A stretch of DNA of 64,000 bases from Hydractinia symbiolongicarpus (Eukaryota > Cnidaria > Hydrozoa > Anthoathecata > Hydractiniidae). Each line of letters begins with the position of its first letter. Position 1 is the stretch's first letter. Of this stretch, positions 1-10,080 are shown one piece after another. A model generated the notes under the pieces. The model made no database searches and was not told the origin of the DNA. It was given only the letters and a program-made list of their open reading frames with translations. The stretch covers positions 25,643,828 through 25,707,827 of the forward strand of contig NC_079876.1 in NCBI RefSeq assembly GCF_029227915.1, in the 5' to 3' direction. Made by a program: the position numbers and the translations under genes.

Positions 1-1439
1 TATTTATAGTTTTTTACTTATCTTTATACTAAATTCTTTGTTGTATTGTTGTCATTATGTCTGTCTTCTGCTTTCATGTTGTCAGTTTTTGTGTACCAAC
101 CGTTGGTTGTACGTATTGTATTGTGTAGAGGGGGTTGTTTGGTTCAATTACCTTGAATCTACAGACTATCCTTGCAAAAAGGGAAACCTTGCACTGCGTT
201 TTGATCTTAGGGTGTAACCTCTACAATTTTAACTTCAAGGGTCGTTAGACCAGTTCCATCATCACAGCTTGCTGTCTTTTTATCTCATAATCATTTACAT
301 TATATGTGGTAAAAATCCTTTTCTATCTATGGCTCAAAATAAAATTAATGCAGTGCAGTTAATTAATACAAAATACTAAATTTTGCGAACATTTATCAAC
401 CCTGATTGGGCGAAATAACAATCGAAAGAATTTCTTTGACATGATTGGATTAGAGGAAACAATCCAGCTTCGGAAACTTTAAATTTTCATGAATGCACGA
501 CCTGTTCTAAGGACGCGCCTTAGTACAATAACATGAATAGTCATTGTGTCTCTTTCTCTTTTATTATATCTCTATGCTATGACGTATAACTGTAGAACCT
601 TCATAAATGGTGTCCTTAAAACCAACATAGAAAGACCCACTATAAAAACTGCTTGTGATTGTGTCCGGTATATTTCGAATTGCTATGGTTAATGGTTTAT
701 TTAATAAAAATCCTTGTAATAAGGGAGATTTTGCTTAGATGCAAAACTTCTACATTTTACTACCGTTTGTCATTAGACAAGTATTATCATTACAGCCTAC
801 TGTTTTGTCACGTCATCATCAATCATTTTCATTCATAGAATGTGTTCGTTTCATGTTCTTTTCACGTTTTCGATTTTTTTATGTATTGAACATGTCTAAT
901 TCAAGTTTCAACGCAACTTGGGAAAAATCCGACACTAATTTTTTTTCTTCTGTAAATATACTGTATATTTTTACTGTAAATAGTCAAGTGTGATTTAGTG
1001 GTGGCTTGGTCGATGTGATGTTTTTTCGATATAATGCCGACAGAACTCTTTGTCCACATTCTTTTGCGAAGGTTTCTAATTTTTCTGTAAAATAATAATT
1101 TTTTTAAAATAATGGAAGTTTTCGAGCGGTGCTCCAGAACCATGCGAGCGGGCGACGGGAAACTCACGTGTGACTTCCTTCCGCTTTGAATGGGTAGAGC
1201 AATATTGATTTTTAATAAAAGAAAGAAAAACTCCTAAATCTCAAGACTCAGAGTTTTATGTATTTCTTTAACAATCGTCAGTTGAGATAGGAACGTTACA
1301 ATTTAATGTCATCTTATTTGAACTATTTACAATATATAGTCAAGGCAGCGAAAATTTACGCAAATTCATTCAACTTGCATCCTTCGAGCATCTCTTCCCC
1401 TTCTTCCAGGTCTTCCACTACCTCTGCAGATCAAGAAAG
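1..1439. other. No gene seen; diverged repeat pair
   Basis: I see no convincing coding sequence. Two stretches, about 168-300 and 706-850, are diverged copies of each other: both start with a 'tccttg..aaaggga' block, then a 'cta(c)a.ttttaac' block, then 'gt.attagac.agt' and 'acagc.tactgt' blocks. A shorter match, 'aaatccttgtacaaagga', lies near 13157, downstream of RT-USP copy B. These are therefore probably 3'-tail sequences of that retroelement family. Short open frames here have no recognisable domain. Confidence 0.5.
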
Positions 1440-1445
1440 CTTTCT

Positions 1446-2600
1446 CAGCCACATCTTTCAAGTTTTCTCATTTTGCAAGTGTTCTATATACGCGTAGGAA
1501 CGCCTCAGCTCCTGTGCTAAATGGCAGATCTTACAGAGTGTACAAAAAATGTACGAAAAGTTTATCCTTCTTGTTTAATGTATTTAAGTGTTTTTTTAAA
1601 AATTGTGTTGTGCCTCTTCAATGAGGTCATGCCAAAGAAATTTATATTCCCAAATCCAAAACTCCTGTACCATCTAACCTACAAAATTTTCGACATAGTC
1701 GAAGGAAAATTATTTTTTAGTATATTTTCAAGACAACTAGAAACACATGTCATCCATAACAATAAGTTTATCAACACGTCCGTTCAAAATGGATGCATGG
1801 CGAATGTCCCTGGCTGTTGGCAACACATGTCGTCAATCTAGACAGCTTTAAAAGATGCACGCTCTGCAAGAACTGATCTTGGTTAGATATGGCAAGTGCG
1901 TATCCCTCAATACCACATAGATTAATCTTTTTTGCATTGGAAAGGTATGGTATATCTCCTAGTTGGATTGCCATTGTAAAGGATTACTATTCTAGGCTCT
2001 ACAGCAAATCATTCTCCAAATCTGCTCCAAGCAATTGGCACCAACACTTTAGGGGCATCTTCGCTGGCTGCATCCTGTCTATTGTCTTGTTTTTATCAGG
2101 CATAAATGTTATTTTGGAGTATACGCTGGCAACATCTGTGTCATGCTACACCACCTCTAGCAGAGTTTCCTTCCCTTTAATAAGGGCTTTTATGTACGAT
2201 ATCAACATCATGTCTTCGTCTGATGCTGGAACACAAGTACAACTTAACAGGTGCACCACAGCTCTAAGTTGGGCCAGTATGACATTTCGCGCTGAAAAAT
2301 CCCGTAGTTTTGTGGTCATCAAGGGAAGATCTATCAATAGCACCCCTTTTAGTGTAGGTAGCTCTGAAAACGACATTGATTTCTCACATTATATTCGATC
2401 TATTCATGGCTCGCCAGTGCGATTTTTAGGCTGGATTATTGATTATCTCAGACAGGAAACTTTGGATCTTGCAACATCTTTTGCTCCCGCGAATTCAGTG
2501 GCCACTGTTAATATACGAGGTTTTGATGCCTGTTGTTGGGCGCCTAGAGAAAAACGTCTTGAACGTCAAATGCACTCTGATGAAAAAGTGGACTTCCAAT
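1446..2600 (+). pseudogene. Reverse transcriptase remnant (R2-like non-LTR), copy A
   Basis: The product would be a target-primed reverse transcriptase. Seen: an N-terminal block (about 1500-1560), a block reading VEGKLFFSI (about 1696), an uninterrupted stretch from 1889 with AYPSIPHRLIFFALERYG, the FxGCxLSxxLF block and the active-site block AFMYDI. The active site of this lineage reads AFMDD in intact relatives, as I know the family, so a catalytic Asp has become Tyr. A frameshift with a short deletion near 2445 precedes the block LLLPRIQWPLLIYEV, which continues in another frame. The order of blocks fits one RT domain, and I am fairly sure of the family; exact ends are approximate. It is a dead copy. 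Confidence 0.75.
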
Positions 2601-3165
2601 TTAATACTCAGCAAAATGTAGCAGAGATTGTGTTCGTGGTTTTGGACGCACTTAAGGGATTTTCCCCGATTGCTGCAGACAAAAATCTAAACTGAAATCT
2701 CAATGTCTGTAAGCTGTAATACATGCCTGTGCACCTCGGTAAATTTCGAAATGCAGGACATTTTAACACTGCCAATGACATCTAAAATCCAATCTTGTGT
2801 CAGCAAATTTTTAGAATCGGAAATTCCAACCGATGGAAACAAGTGGTTTTGTAAGCAATGCTTTGCACATAGTACTAGAGAGTACTAGAGAAACACAAAT
2901 CAGCAGGAGCAGTCAAATCTTATTTCTGCATCTTAAAAGGTTTTTGAATCATGGTGAACATCTGGTGAAAGACAACAGAGTTGTTGAATGTGTTTCTTTA
3001 CGTGACTCTCGTCAGTGACACGGATACAATGTTTAATCAGAACTACTCATTACGTTCGTTGACCGCAGTTCATTATTGGGCTTATGTTAAGAATCCTGCC
3101 ACAAATCCTTGGTACCACTGCAACGATAGAGCGGTTTGCAAATGCTCTACAACAATTCATGTTAT
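2596..3165 (+). pseudogene. USP deubiquitinase fragment, copy A
   Basis: This is the C-terminal half of a ubiquitin-specific protease. Visible: a QQNVAEIV block (about 2611), which is QHDVTEVL in copy B; the zinc-ribbon pairs SCNTC (about 2708) and WFCKQC (about 2845); the core strand block LFLHLKRF (about 2926); and the His-box region ending WYHCNDRAV (about 3112). The catalytic His motif is changed: HYWAY replaces the GHYT of copies B and C. The Cys box is absent because of the internal deletion. At least two frameshifts separate the blocks. It sits directly behind RT sequence of the same element. Confidence 0.7.
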
Positions 3166-3440
3166 ATTCTTTGATCCGCTTTTTCTTTCTTTCTTTTACA
3201 TTTATCATTACGTTTATAAAACCTGTACTTCCAGTGTTATGGGGAAGGAAAAGGTAAATCCGAGCGGTTTTGTATTACCCCAGCTAGTTCATTGGAACCA
3301 GTTTAGCGTCAATACCCAAAGGGTAAAGAGTTCAGCTCACTCTTCTCTGGTAAAAGAAGCTTAGCAAGGGGGTTTGCTTTCAGCTTGTCTTTGGGTGTAA
3401 CGACCTCACTTATTACCCCAGTTCAGTAAGGTGCCCAAGT

Positions 3441-3974
3441 TTACTAACTTGGTCTTCAGGCTTGACAACCCTATTGTCCTTAGTCAAAATATGTACAGGC
3501 TGGTGCTGTGATGACAACCTTCTGTGTAAGGCTGTGTGTTGGGGTCCTGTAACACATGTTGAAAGCTACAGCCAGAGTCACAAGTTTTGGCGCATAGGAG
3601 TGTTTTTATTTAATTCTTTTTTATATTATATATTTTTCAGATATACATTTTTTCTATTTGTGTTTGCTCTGTAACCAGTCCGTTTATGTTGTTAGCTCTG
3701 TCTTGTGTAGTAATGTTTGAAAGATTGTTTTTTCTCCTTAAGATTTTCTCAGAGAATAGTTATAGGTCCAAGTTGGACAGTACTCATGCTTTTTAATAAG
3801 CAAGAAAGTGTATTCAGCACCTTCTTCTGGGAGCCTAATCCCACTTTTATTTACATGTACCGTCTTTGTAGACAAGAAACTTCAGTGCAGCTTGCTGTAT
3901 TGTAAACCTTTTTCATAAAGTAGTCGCGAAATTTATACAGTCCAAAACCACTAAAAATTCGCACGCGGCCCGAT
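3441..3974. other. No gene seen between copy A and a pogo remnant
   Basis: AT-rich sequence without recognisable coding content. Short blocks such as 'cagcttgctgtattg' (about 3886) resemble the repeat at 168-300, so part of it may be retroelement tail sequence. Confidence 0.4.
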
Positions 3975-5552
3975 GATTTACTCATTGCGCAATTTCTTTA
4001 ACTTTTCTTTTAGTTCGACGTAGTGAGGTATATTCCATTTACCGCCTTTCATTGGATCAACGAGAAGAAGACCATCAATGATGTTAAATATAGAAAAAAT
4101 ATCAATATCGCGTGTGGTTTGAGCAGGATGTTCTTCTAGAATGTTACCAGTGTTAATGTGTGGCTGTAGACAATCCAGTTCAAGACCGGTAGCGACCTTA
4201 GTTTCGTCATCTACAAATCGGTGCAATGCTTTTCCAACATACAGATACGTCTTATTCTTTGTGCAGTATATTGCGCCATACCATTTCTGTATTACTTCTT
4301 CCTCTTTGTTTGGTGGGTTAATCTTTCTCTATGTGTCGATTAGACCCTTTGCCTAACTTCCCTCAACATCGCTGCTGCTTTCCTCCTCTATCTCTTCATG
4401 TGTTTCACTCGGTGGTCCTTGGTCCTTTAAAGCTTTCAGATATTCTTCTTTTGAAACAACTTTTCAAATCGCTTTTTCCTTCTCCAGGGGTGCTTCAATG
4501 AGAGTCCAGCCCGGAACCCAAACTCGACTTGGTACAGGCAGTGGTTTTGAACCTAGCTTTTGACACTCGCAATTTGGTGCTGTTGGTGTTGAAGTGTCAG
4601 GAGCGGAAATACAAAACTAACGCTTGGTGTGTCAGCAAAATGTGTACTTGCGCTTGGTGTCAGGGTAGTATCTGTATTATCATCATCCAAATTACTGTCA
4701 GAGACAGCCTTCGCCTTTTTGTGGCGTACACACCGACAACGCATGTCATCAAACAGGTCTGCCGGTTTCCACAATGACTTTCATAATTCGTAGCGTTTGC
4801 AAAGTCTAGCGTTCAGCCTTTCTTTAGGAAATTTGCTCCTGTCCAGCTGCATTACATACTGCCAATGTGGTTGTATTATCCCTGCCAGCACTGCAAGTTA
4901 CTTTGTAAGCAACTTGCCATTTCCTTACATTTTTGAGGATCACTGGGGAAGCCACGTTTGTCACAGTTCCATATCTGGCTAGCAGTTAGGTTGTTTTTCG
5001 TAATGATATCTTCCAAGATGTCATAAGAATATATATGACAAATAGGCTGGCAGTGGGTGACTTTCGGGCAGCACATATCACATTCGCCTTTTTTAGAGAT
5101 AAATTGTTTCTTTTCATGAACCCCTTTAGCCAATTTTTACCGGGTCTACCGTTCTTGAACGGGTTTTTCACTTGATGTTTCGTGACGTAGTTTTTTACCA
5201 AGTCCTTTATTTCGCACCTTGACGGACTAAATTTTAACTCGCACATTGAGCCAATACAACGAGCGAGTTGTTTTATCTCGTCTTCGGTAAATGTACACTT
5301 GCAGCCTGAACCAACCATCTCCTTTCCTTCTCTTTTCAATTTCATGCGATGTCGTAGGATGCCCTCAGACATCCCGTATTTCGAATCAATCTGGTGGTTC
5401 GAGTACTGCCCTGTAGAAAACTCCGCCAGTGTGTTAGTCATGTCATCCTCTGTCCAGTTTTTCACACTCTTGATATACCGCTTTGATCTTTTGATCTTAA
5501 AATCAATGAGATATAAGTAGATAAAATGATAATAACGTTTCACTTGATTCAA
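3975..5552 (-). pseudogene. Pogo/Tigger-type transposase remnant
   Basis: Read on the minus strand from 5552. First comes a psq-type helix-turn-helix (WTEDDMTNTLAEF ... GMSEGILRHRMKL), then a CENP-B-like second DNA-binding region (GRPGKNWLKGFMKRN). A frameshift near 5060-5130 is followed by the first catalytic-Asp block of the DDE domain (IWNCDKRGFPSDPQKCK, about 4930-4980). Only about 100 bp later the post-catalytic tail begins (4774 downward), so the second and third catalytic Asp regions are deleted. The last piece (4226-3978; LELDCLQPHINTG, KWNIPHYVELKEKL) matches the C-terminal region I know from cnidarian members of this group. With at least two frameshifts and an internal deletion it cannot make an active transposase. 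Terminal repeats were not identified. Confidence 0.7.
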
Positions 5553-5903
5553 AGTTTATGTCTTGTTTATAGCCAGGGGATGCTTACTCAAGGGCCCGCA
5601 CCAGATCCCAAGCATGAGTGAATTTCACTAATCCTCATGTTTCCACCTTTATAATAGGTGTTTGTTTCAGTACAGTCGAAATCCATTAGCTTTCCGATTA
5701 TCCCTGTTAAGGGGAGAATGGAGAAGTTCTCTAGCGGCTTCTTATCAAATCTAATCGAACATCCCTGTAAAGAAGAGAATACAGTAGTTTTCCAGTTGCT
5801 TCTTATTCTTTGGAGAGGAACCTCCTTTTTTCATTAACATCTCTGTCTTAAAAGGCTAGTTATATCTACATTGCGATGTAGTCACTCCTATTTCATTTTA
5901 ACT

Positions 5904-6182
5904 TTATTTCTTCTTAGAACATTCCTTGCATTCAAAGTTGATGACCACCAATTCATCCTCCGTTGAATTATCCAAGCCAACACATAATGTGTGGAACCAT
6001 CGTGTACAAGAGTCGCAGAAGACCCCAGGTATCTCTTCACCATTTCCATCTTTAATTTTAAACGATTTCGACGCGCAAGAATCTTCTTCTTCGTCACTGT
6101 TCTTACTCCCATCGTCTTTCCGTTTCCTGAACATATCATTGTTCGTTCTGCGGCGTTTCTTTGTCGGAGTTTTGTGTATGTC
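5904..6182 (-). pseudogene. PHD-finger terminal exon, copy 1
   Basis: This is a last exon on the minus strand. It starts after a good acceptor (ttatattcag, just above 6182) and ends at a stop at 5904. The product has a basic stretch (KKRRR), an acidic Ser/Asp/Glu run and a C-terminal PHD finger with Cys pairs FCDSC and FECKEC around RWFHTLC. PHD fingers bind histone tails and are also found at the ends of some transposases. In this copy the second cysteine of the first pair has become Phe (SKSF; SKSC in the duplicate at 17.9 kb), so the zinc site is probably broken. The upstream exon is not certain; a candidate lies on the minus strand at about 9420-9850, with the pogo element sitting in the intervening DNA. 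Confidence 0.6.
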
Positions 6183-6540
6183 CTGAATATAAGGAACGCA
6201 TAAAAATATATATATATATATATAACTTGATTTTATTTGACCACTATTAATTATGAATAAAGTTCTCTTGAAATCGAAATAAAAAAGTAGGGTATACCTG
6301 CAGACTTTTTCTGACGAGTTAACAAAGACAGGCTTCAGAAGGTGGCGTGACATACATCGAATTCAAATGCGGACCGTATGCAAACATAGAACATGAAAGT
6401 CTCTAATTCGTAATTGCTTATTTTATAAAACAAAAATAGACTTTCTTTGGACGGAAATGACACTTTCCAAGGTTCTTTGGCTGGTTCGCATCATCATAGT
6501 GTCGTTTTGTCCACAAACATTGTTGTAAAAAAGTTACATA

Positions 6541-6553
6541 CATTACTTGTATT
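6541..6553 (+). repeat. Left terminal inverted repeat of the pogo-like element
   Basis: CATTACTTGTATT, preceded by the target TA. It pairs with the right end at 9360-9372 with one mismatch at position 2. Confidence 0.85.
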
Positions 6554-6590
6554 AAAATTCGCGCTGTACTAGAATTCGCGCAGACCTAAG

Positions 6591-6620
6591 GTGCGCGAAA
6601 TTAAGACTGAGCGAAAAATA
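6591..6620 (+). repeat. Subterminal direct repeat (left) in the pogo-like element
   Basis: The block 'gtgcgcgaa.ttaa.actgag' here recurs in the same orientation at about 9314-9343, near the other end. 'cgcgcgaat' and 'attcgcgc' words cluster nearby. Repeated subterminal words are usual transposase binding sites; that role is inference. Confidence 0.55.
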
Positions 6621-6772
6621 ATCCGCGCGAATAGCTTTCCTATCACAAACTCGGAAGTCGCTTAAGAAACCCTAAATTGATATGTAATTTAGTAACAGTT
6701 TTTGTAAGTAAAAATTTGAGATAGTTTTCAGCTGGTATAGTGACTTCTTTTCTGTTTTAAATAAAATTAAAA

Positions 6773-7540
6773 TTACAATGAAACCTCTTCTTCTTCGTCT
6801 TCGTCTTCCTCCTCGACCTTTATCTCCAGCGGGATTTTCTCTGGCTCAAGGTAATTTTCGAGCATGAACCCTTTCATTTTTCGGAAGACTTCGTTACTTG
6901 AATCTCCTTCTCCAACACATAATTTAATTGGTATTTCCAAGCCCCCTTGAGGTAAAGGACTTTTGCGGAACTTTGTCATTCGTACTGTTGCATTGATCAC
7001 ACCGTTGTATTCAAGGTAGAATTTGCAAAAGCGGGAAATTTCTCGAGGAAGATGCCCTACAATTGAAAGTTTCTCGATCTTTCCTTTGATTTGACAGTAT
7101 AGTCCTATGGAATATGGGTCAAAAAGGTTAGCTTTATCCCGTTTCACGGTAAGCCTTTGTCCTAACTTTGGTAACCAAATCTTTCGGTACTCGTGAAATC
7201 CTCTGGAAGCACAATCAATAACAAGATCATGATCATCTGAAGTCAAATGTAAGTCTTCGAGTTCCTGTGCTCCTTCAACTTCACTTTGGTCTTGAGCCTC
7301 GCTTTTATTGTAATCTTTTCCATCTTCAAGATGGTGATCCTGATAAAAAGAGGCATGTTCTTCTTTCTCGCATTTCATGCACAGTGCGACTTTGCATTCT
7401 GTCCACCCAGGGTAACTTTCAGATGTTGGCACAGAACAATTTAAACTTCTGTTACAGGCAAAGTCACCACACTTTAAGCAGAGATATTTTGTCATAGCTT
7501 GACAACCGACGCAGTTTCCCTCAGCCATTTTTAAAATCAC
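6773..7540 (-). CDS. Zinc-binding HIRAN-like protein carried by the pogo element
   Basis: A 255-aa open frame with no breaks; translation may start at Met1 or Met5 (MAEGNC). Residues 10-70 are Cys/His-rich (CVGC, CLKC, ALCMKC, later His-His), a probable zinc-binding region. Residues 110-210 resemble a HIRAN domain: SRGFHEYRKIW, a basic RLTVKRDKANLFDPYSIG block, VGHLPREISRF and LPQGGLEIP. HIRAN domains (HLTF/Rad5 family) bind DNA ends. The tail (about 240-253) is almost all Glu/Asp. It lies entirely inside the transposon, divergent to the transposase, so it is most likely an accessory protein of the element, perhaps helping recognise ends or cut DNA; that role is inference. It is intact while the transposase is broken. 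Confidence 0.7.
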   Translation of the reverse strand: MILKMAEGNCVGCQAMTKYLCLKCGDFACNRSLNCSVPTSESYPGWTECKVALCMKCEKEEHASFYQDHHLEDGKDYNKSEAQDQSEVEGAQELEDLHLTSDDHDLVIDCASRGFHEYRKIWLPKLGQRLTVKRDKANLFDPYSIGLYCQIKGKIEKLSIVGHLPREISRFCKFYLEYNGVINATVRMTKFRKSPLPQGGLEIPIKLCVGEGDSSNEVFRKMKGFMLENYLEPEKIPLEIKVEEEDEDEEEEVSL

Positions 7541-7694
7541 TTGTCAAAATGCAACGTGATTGTTTTCATCCGAGGATGCAATTGCATTGCAAAATCGAAC
7601 GAAAATTTCTTTTCGAACGTAAGATGTCATTGCATTGATATGTTTGTGTTATGGTTTTGTCTTTCTAAAACAGATCTCTGTTGAAAACGTAATC

Positions 7695-9106
7695 ATGGCA
7701 CTTTTTAAGTATTTTAAGAAAATTGAAGATACTGTCTCAGAGAGTGCACAAGCTAGTGGTCTAGGAGATTCTGAACAAAATGAGGTTCAAAAACAGTTGC
7801 AGATGATCAGCGAGCCCCAACCAAAAAAGAAAAGGCAAAAATATGGCGATTATGACAAGCTGCAGCGTGCAGAGATTGGGAAATGGGCTATAGTTTATGG
7901 CATACGACCTGCTGCAAGAAAGTTTGGAGTCCCTGAATCTACGGTTCGAGGTATCGTCAAAAGCTACAAAGAAGCCAAAACAGATCAAGGGGAAATGAGA
8001 GAACTGCCAAGAAAGCATCGTGGTGCTAAACCCCTTCTTCCAGCCGAAATCGATGAAAAAGTTCTTGAGATGATCAAAAACATTAGAAAAGCTGGATGCG
8101 CAGTGAATTACAATATTGCTATAGCCATTGGAAAAGGGATTGTCTTGGCAAATGACCGTTCGCTGTTGAAGGAAAATGGAGGTCAAATAAACTTGGATTT
8201 TTTTTGGTGTCAATCAATTTTCCGACGGATTGGTTTTACAAAGCGACGTGCAACAACAGCAAAACAGCCCGTGTCTCCCGGTTTTTTGAAAGAGATGGGA
8301 TTTTCTTTTCATCGTTCTATTAAAGAACTCGTCGATGCTCACGATATACCTGACGATCTAGTGATAAACATTGACCAGACACCATTGCCATTTATTTTAC
8401 TCAGCAAGTATACAATGGATAAGAAAAACGAAAAGCTAGTACCGATAGCTAACTCTGCTGATTATCGTCAAGTAACAGGGACTTTCTCAATCAGTCTCTC
8501 TGAAGTTTTCCTACCGATGCAAATAATCTACCAGGGTAAAACAGCCCGCTGCCGTCCTACATTCGACTTTCCCGAAGAGTTCAATATTACACATAGCATT
8601 AATCATTGGTCAAACGAAGAAAAATCAATTGAGCTCATCAACAAGGTTCTCGTACCTTACGTCTAAAAGAAGGAAAAAGAGCTTGGTTTTCGTTCATCAA
8701 AGAAATGGCTATTGATTGCAGATGTATTCAAAGCACAATGGACTGACAAGGTCAAAGATCTAGTCGAAAAACATCTTGGAAAGATGGTTCCAGTTCCTCA
8801 TAATATGACAAATTACTTCCAACCACTTGACCTTACTGTCAATCGATCATGTAATCATTTTTACGTGACCAAGCACAGACGTGGTATGCTGAACAAGTGC
8901 AAGCCCAGATCGCTAATGGAATTGCACCAGAAAATGTTTCTGTCGACTTGAAAATCAGCATTCTCAAGCCTCTACATGCTAAATGGGTCACCAAATACTA
9001 TGATCATATTCGTACAAGAAAAGAAATCATAATAAACGGTTGGCGCAGATCGGGAATCATCGATGCACTTAGAGAGCAAGTTCACAAAGAGGACCCTTTC
9101 GAATAA
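7695..9106 (+). pseudogene. Pogo-like DDE transposase (one stop, one frameshift)
   Basis: I chose the start MALFKYFKK at 7695, since related transposases begin this way; an open frame extends back to 7635. N-terminal helix-turn-helix: EIGKWAIVYGIRPAARKFG ... STVRGIVKSYKE. A CENP-B-like second HTH runs from KPLLPAEIDEKV to FRRIGFTKRRA. The DDE domain has Asp in INIDQTPL (about 8370), Asp in LLIADVFKAQW (about 8718) and Asp in YFQPLDLTVN (about 8830). A single in-frame TAA at 8664-8666 splits the DDE domain, and a frameshift near 8885 moves the C-terminus (AEQVQAQIANG ... HKEDPFE) to the next frame. All three catalytic residues survive. With only two lesions the copy is young. A splice acceptor-like 'tttctaaaacag' lies just upstream. 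Confidence 0.8.
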
Positions 9107-9313
9107 TTTTTGTATTATTTTTTATGCTGTTGAAAAGAACTGTTTGAAGAAAAAGAAAAGATCTACCAAACTGTACTGTAATTAATAGCTTTTAAAATCT
9201 CCTTTGATTTGCAACGTTTGCTTTAGTTTGACGAATAAATTTCAATTGAAAGACATTTCGACCATCGTTTTAGAACAATATGCAGAGTTTTTAACGAGAG
9301 TAGACATTTTGGG

Positions 9314-9343
9314 GTGCGCGAATTTAAAACTGAGTGAAAAATA
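9314..9343 (+). repeat. Subterminal direct repeat (right) in the pogo-like element
   Basis: Same orientation as the block at about 6591-6620, with about four differences over 30 bp. An inverted arrangement would be expected if it were simply an extension of the terminal repeats. Confidence 0.55.
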
Positions 9344-9359
9344 GTACGACTCCAATCCA

Positions 9360-9372
9360 AATACAAGTAAGG
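9360..9372 (-). repeat. Right terminal inverted repeat of the pogo-like element
   Basis: The minus strand reads CCTTACTTGTATT, followed on the plus strand by the target TA at 9373-9374. Confidence 0.85.
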
Positions 9373-9734
9373 TAAATGCCTAAGTCAGTGTTCAGAAGTC
9401 GTTATGTCATTGCTTCTCCAATCTCCACGACAGGTCCAAAGCGTCAATATCGGCTACATTTAAAATACCACTAGTACCCGCGTTACTAATCAAAATAGCC
9501 GGAGGAGAGGAAGACGGTGATTGTTCAGTATCACTTTGCTTGTTACTGTTGACATTCTTTTAGATAGGAGCTTTAGCTGTCATTTTTTGTTTAACACAGT
9601 CCATAATAGTTTTTTCTCTGTGTTCAGGTGCATTTTCGGATAAAAATTCGATCCAGTCAATGCCAGTTAAATTGCTCCACTTGCTGATGGTTGTTTCAAT
9701 AAAAGTGCTAAGCGAACTTGCTACAGACTCGCTT

Positions 9735-10079
9735 TTTACTACCACCATGTTCCAGTTTTGTACTAGAACTACAATCACATGTGACACATGTTTCCAATTG
9801 CACTCTATTGATGAAATGTCTCTATTTCTTGAATTGCAGCCAAGACCCACAATTCAAGAGTCATTGAACCTACTCTTAGAACCCGAGATTGTGACAGAAA
9901 ATGACAAGTGGTTTTGCCCTCTGTATAATTCCCATCAAACAGCAACACGAGAGACGGAATTTATGAACAGTGGTTCACACCTTATAATTCAGTTAAAACG
10001 TTTCATCGTGTCAAATGGTCATATCTCAAAACAAGTGTCTCGAGTTCGTTCCATTGCAATAATAATCAAAAGAACATAA
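9735..10079 (+). pseudogene. USP zinc-ribbon scrap, duplication copy 1
   Basis: This is a fragment of the USP domain of the RT-USP family: TCDTC, then WFCPLYN (the fourth zinc Cys is Tyr; CHVC in copy B), NSHQTATRE, and the strand block LIIQLKRF at about 9984. It stops without a His box and is abutted at 10081 by copy B. It is nearly identical to 18888-19230. No catalytic Cys or His is present, so it cannot be a working protease. Minus-strand open frames over the same bases (9560-9850) include a Ser-rich segment that could belong to the PHD gene; I cannot decide between the two readings. Confidence 0.6.
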
Positions 10080-10080
10080 C

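Larger units (their letters stand above)
1440..3440 (+). mobile_element. RT-USP retrotransposon copy A (decayed, internally deleted)
   Basis: This is a non-LTR retrotransposon remnant. In order it holds pre-RT sequence from about 1446, RT motifs to about 2560, and then directly the zinc-binding and His-box parts of a USP domain (about 2596-3165). The nuclease region and the USP Cys box present in copies B and C are missing, so an internal deletion joined RT to USP. The 3' tail at about 3363-3425 ('agcaaggggg', 'taacgacctcacttattac') matches the tail of copy B near 12870-12925, which confirms family and orientation. Several frameshifts and stops make it non-functional. Confidence 0.75.
6541..9372 (+). 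mobile_element. Pogo-like DNA transposon with a divergent HIRAN gene
   Basis: This is a 2832-bp element with exact ends. Terminal inverted repeats are CATTACTTGTATT at 6541-6553 and the complement of CCTTACTTGTATT at 9360-9372 (12 of 13 match). A TA target duplication lies at 6539-6540 and 9373-9374. The duplicate locus at 18490-18491 is the empty site with a single TA, which proves the boundaries. A transposase lies on the plus strand (7695-9106) and a second gene on the minus strand (6773-7540). They are divergent, with about 150 bp between start codons that would hold both promoters. TA duplication plus a DDE transposase with pogo-type HTH domains supports the pogo/Tigger branch of Tc1-mariner. 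Confidence 0.9.
5572..10080. repeat. Segmental duplication, copy 1 (interrupted by a pogo insertion)
   Basis: This stretch matches 17633-19232 almost base for base once the 2832-bp insertion at 6541-9372 is removed. It starts at 'aggggatgcttactcaaggg' and ends at 'aataatcaaaagaacataa', exactly where retroelement copy B begins. It contains a minus-strand PHD exon and a plus-strand USP scrap. Near 5690-5800 copy 1 has an extra block that looks like a local tandem duplication ('atccctgt..a...agagaat...cttcttat' twice); copy 2 has only one. Confidence 0.85.
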
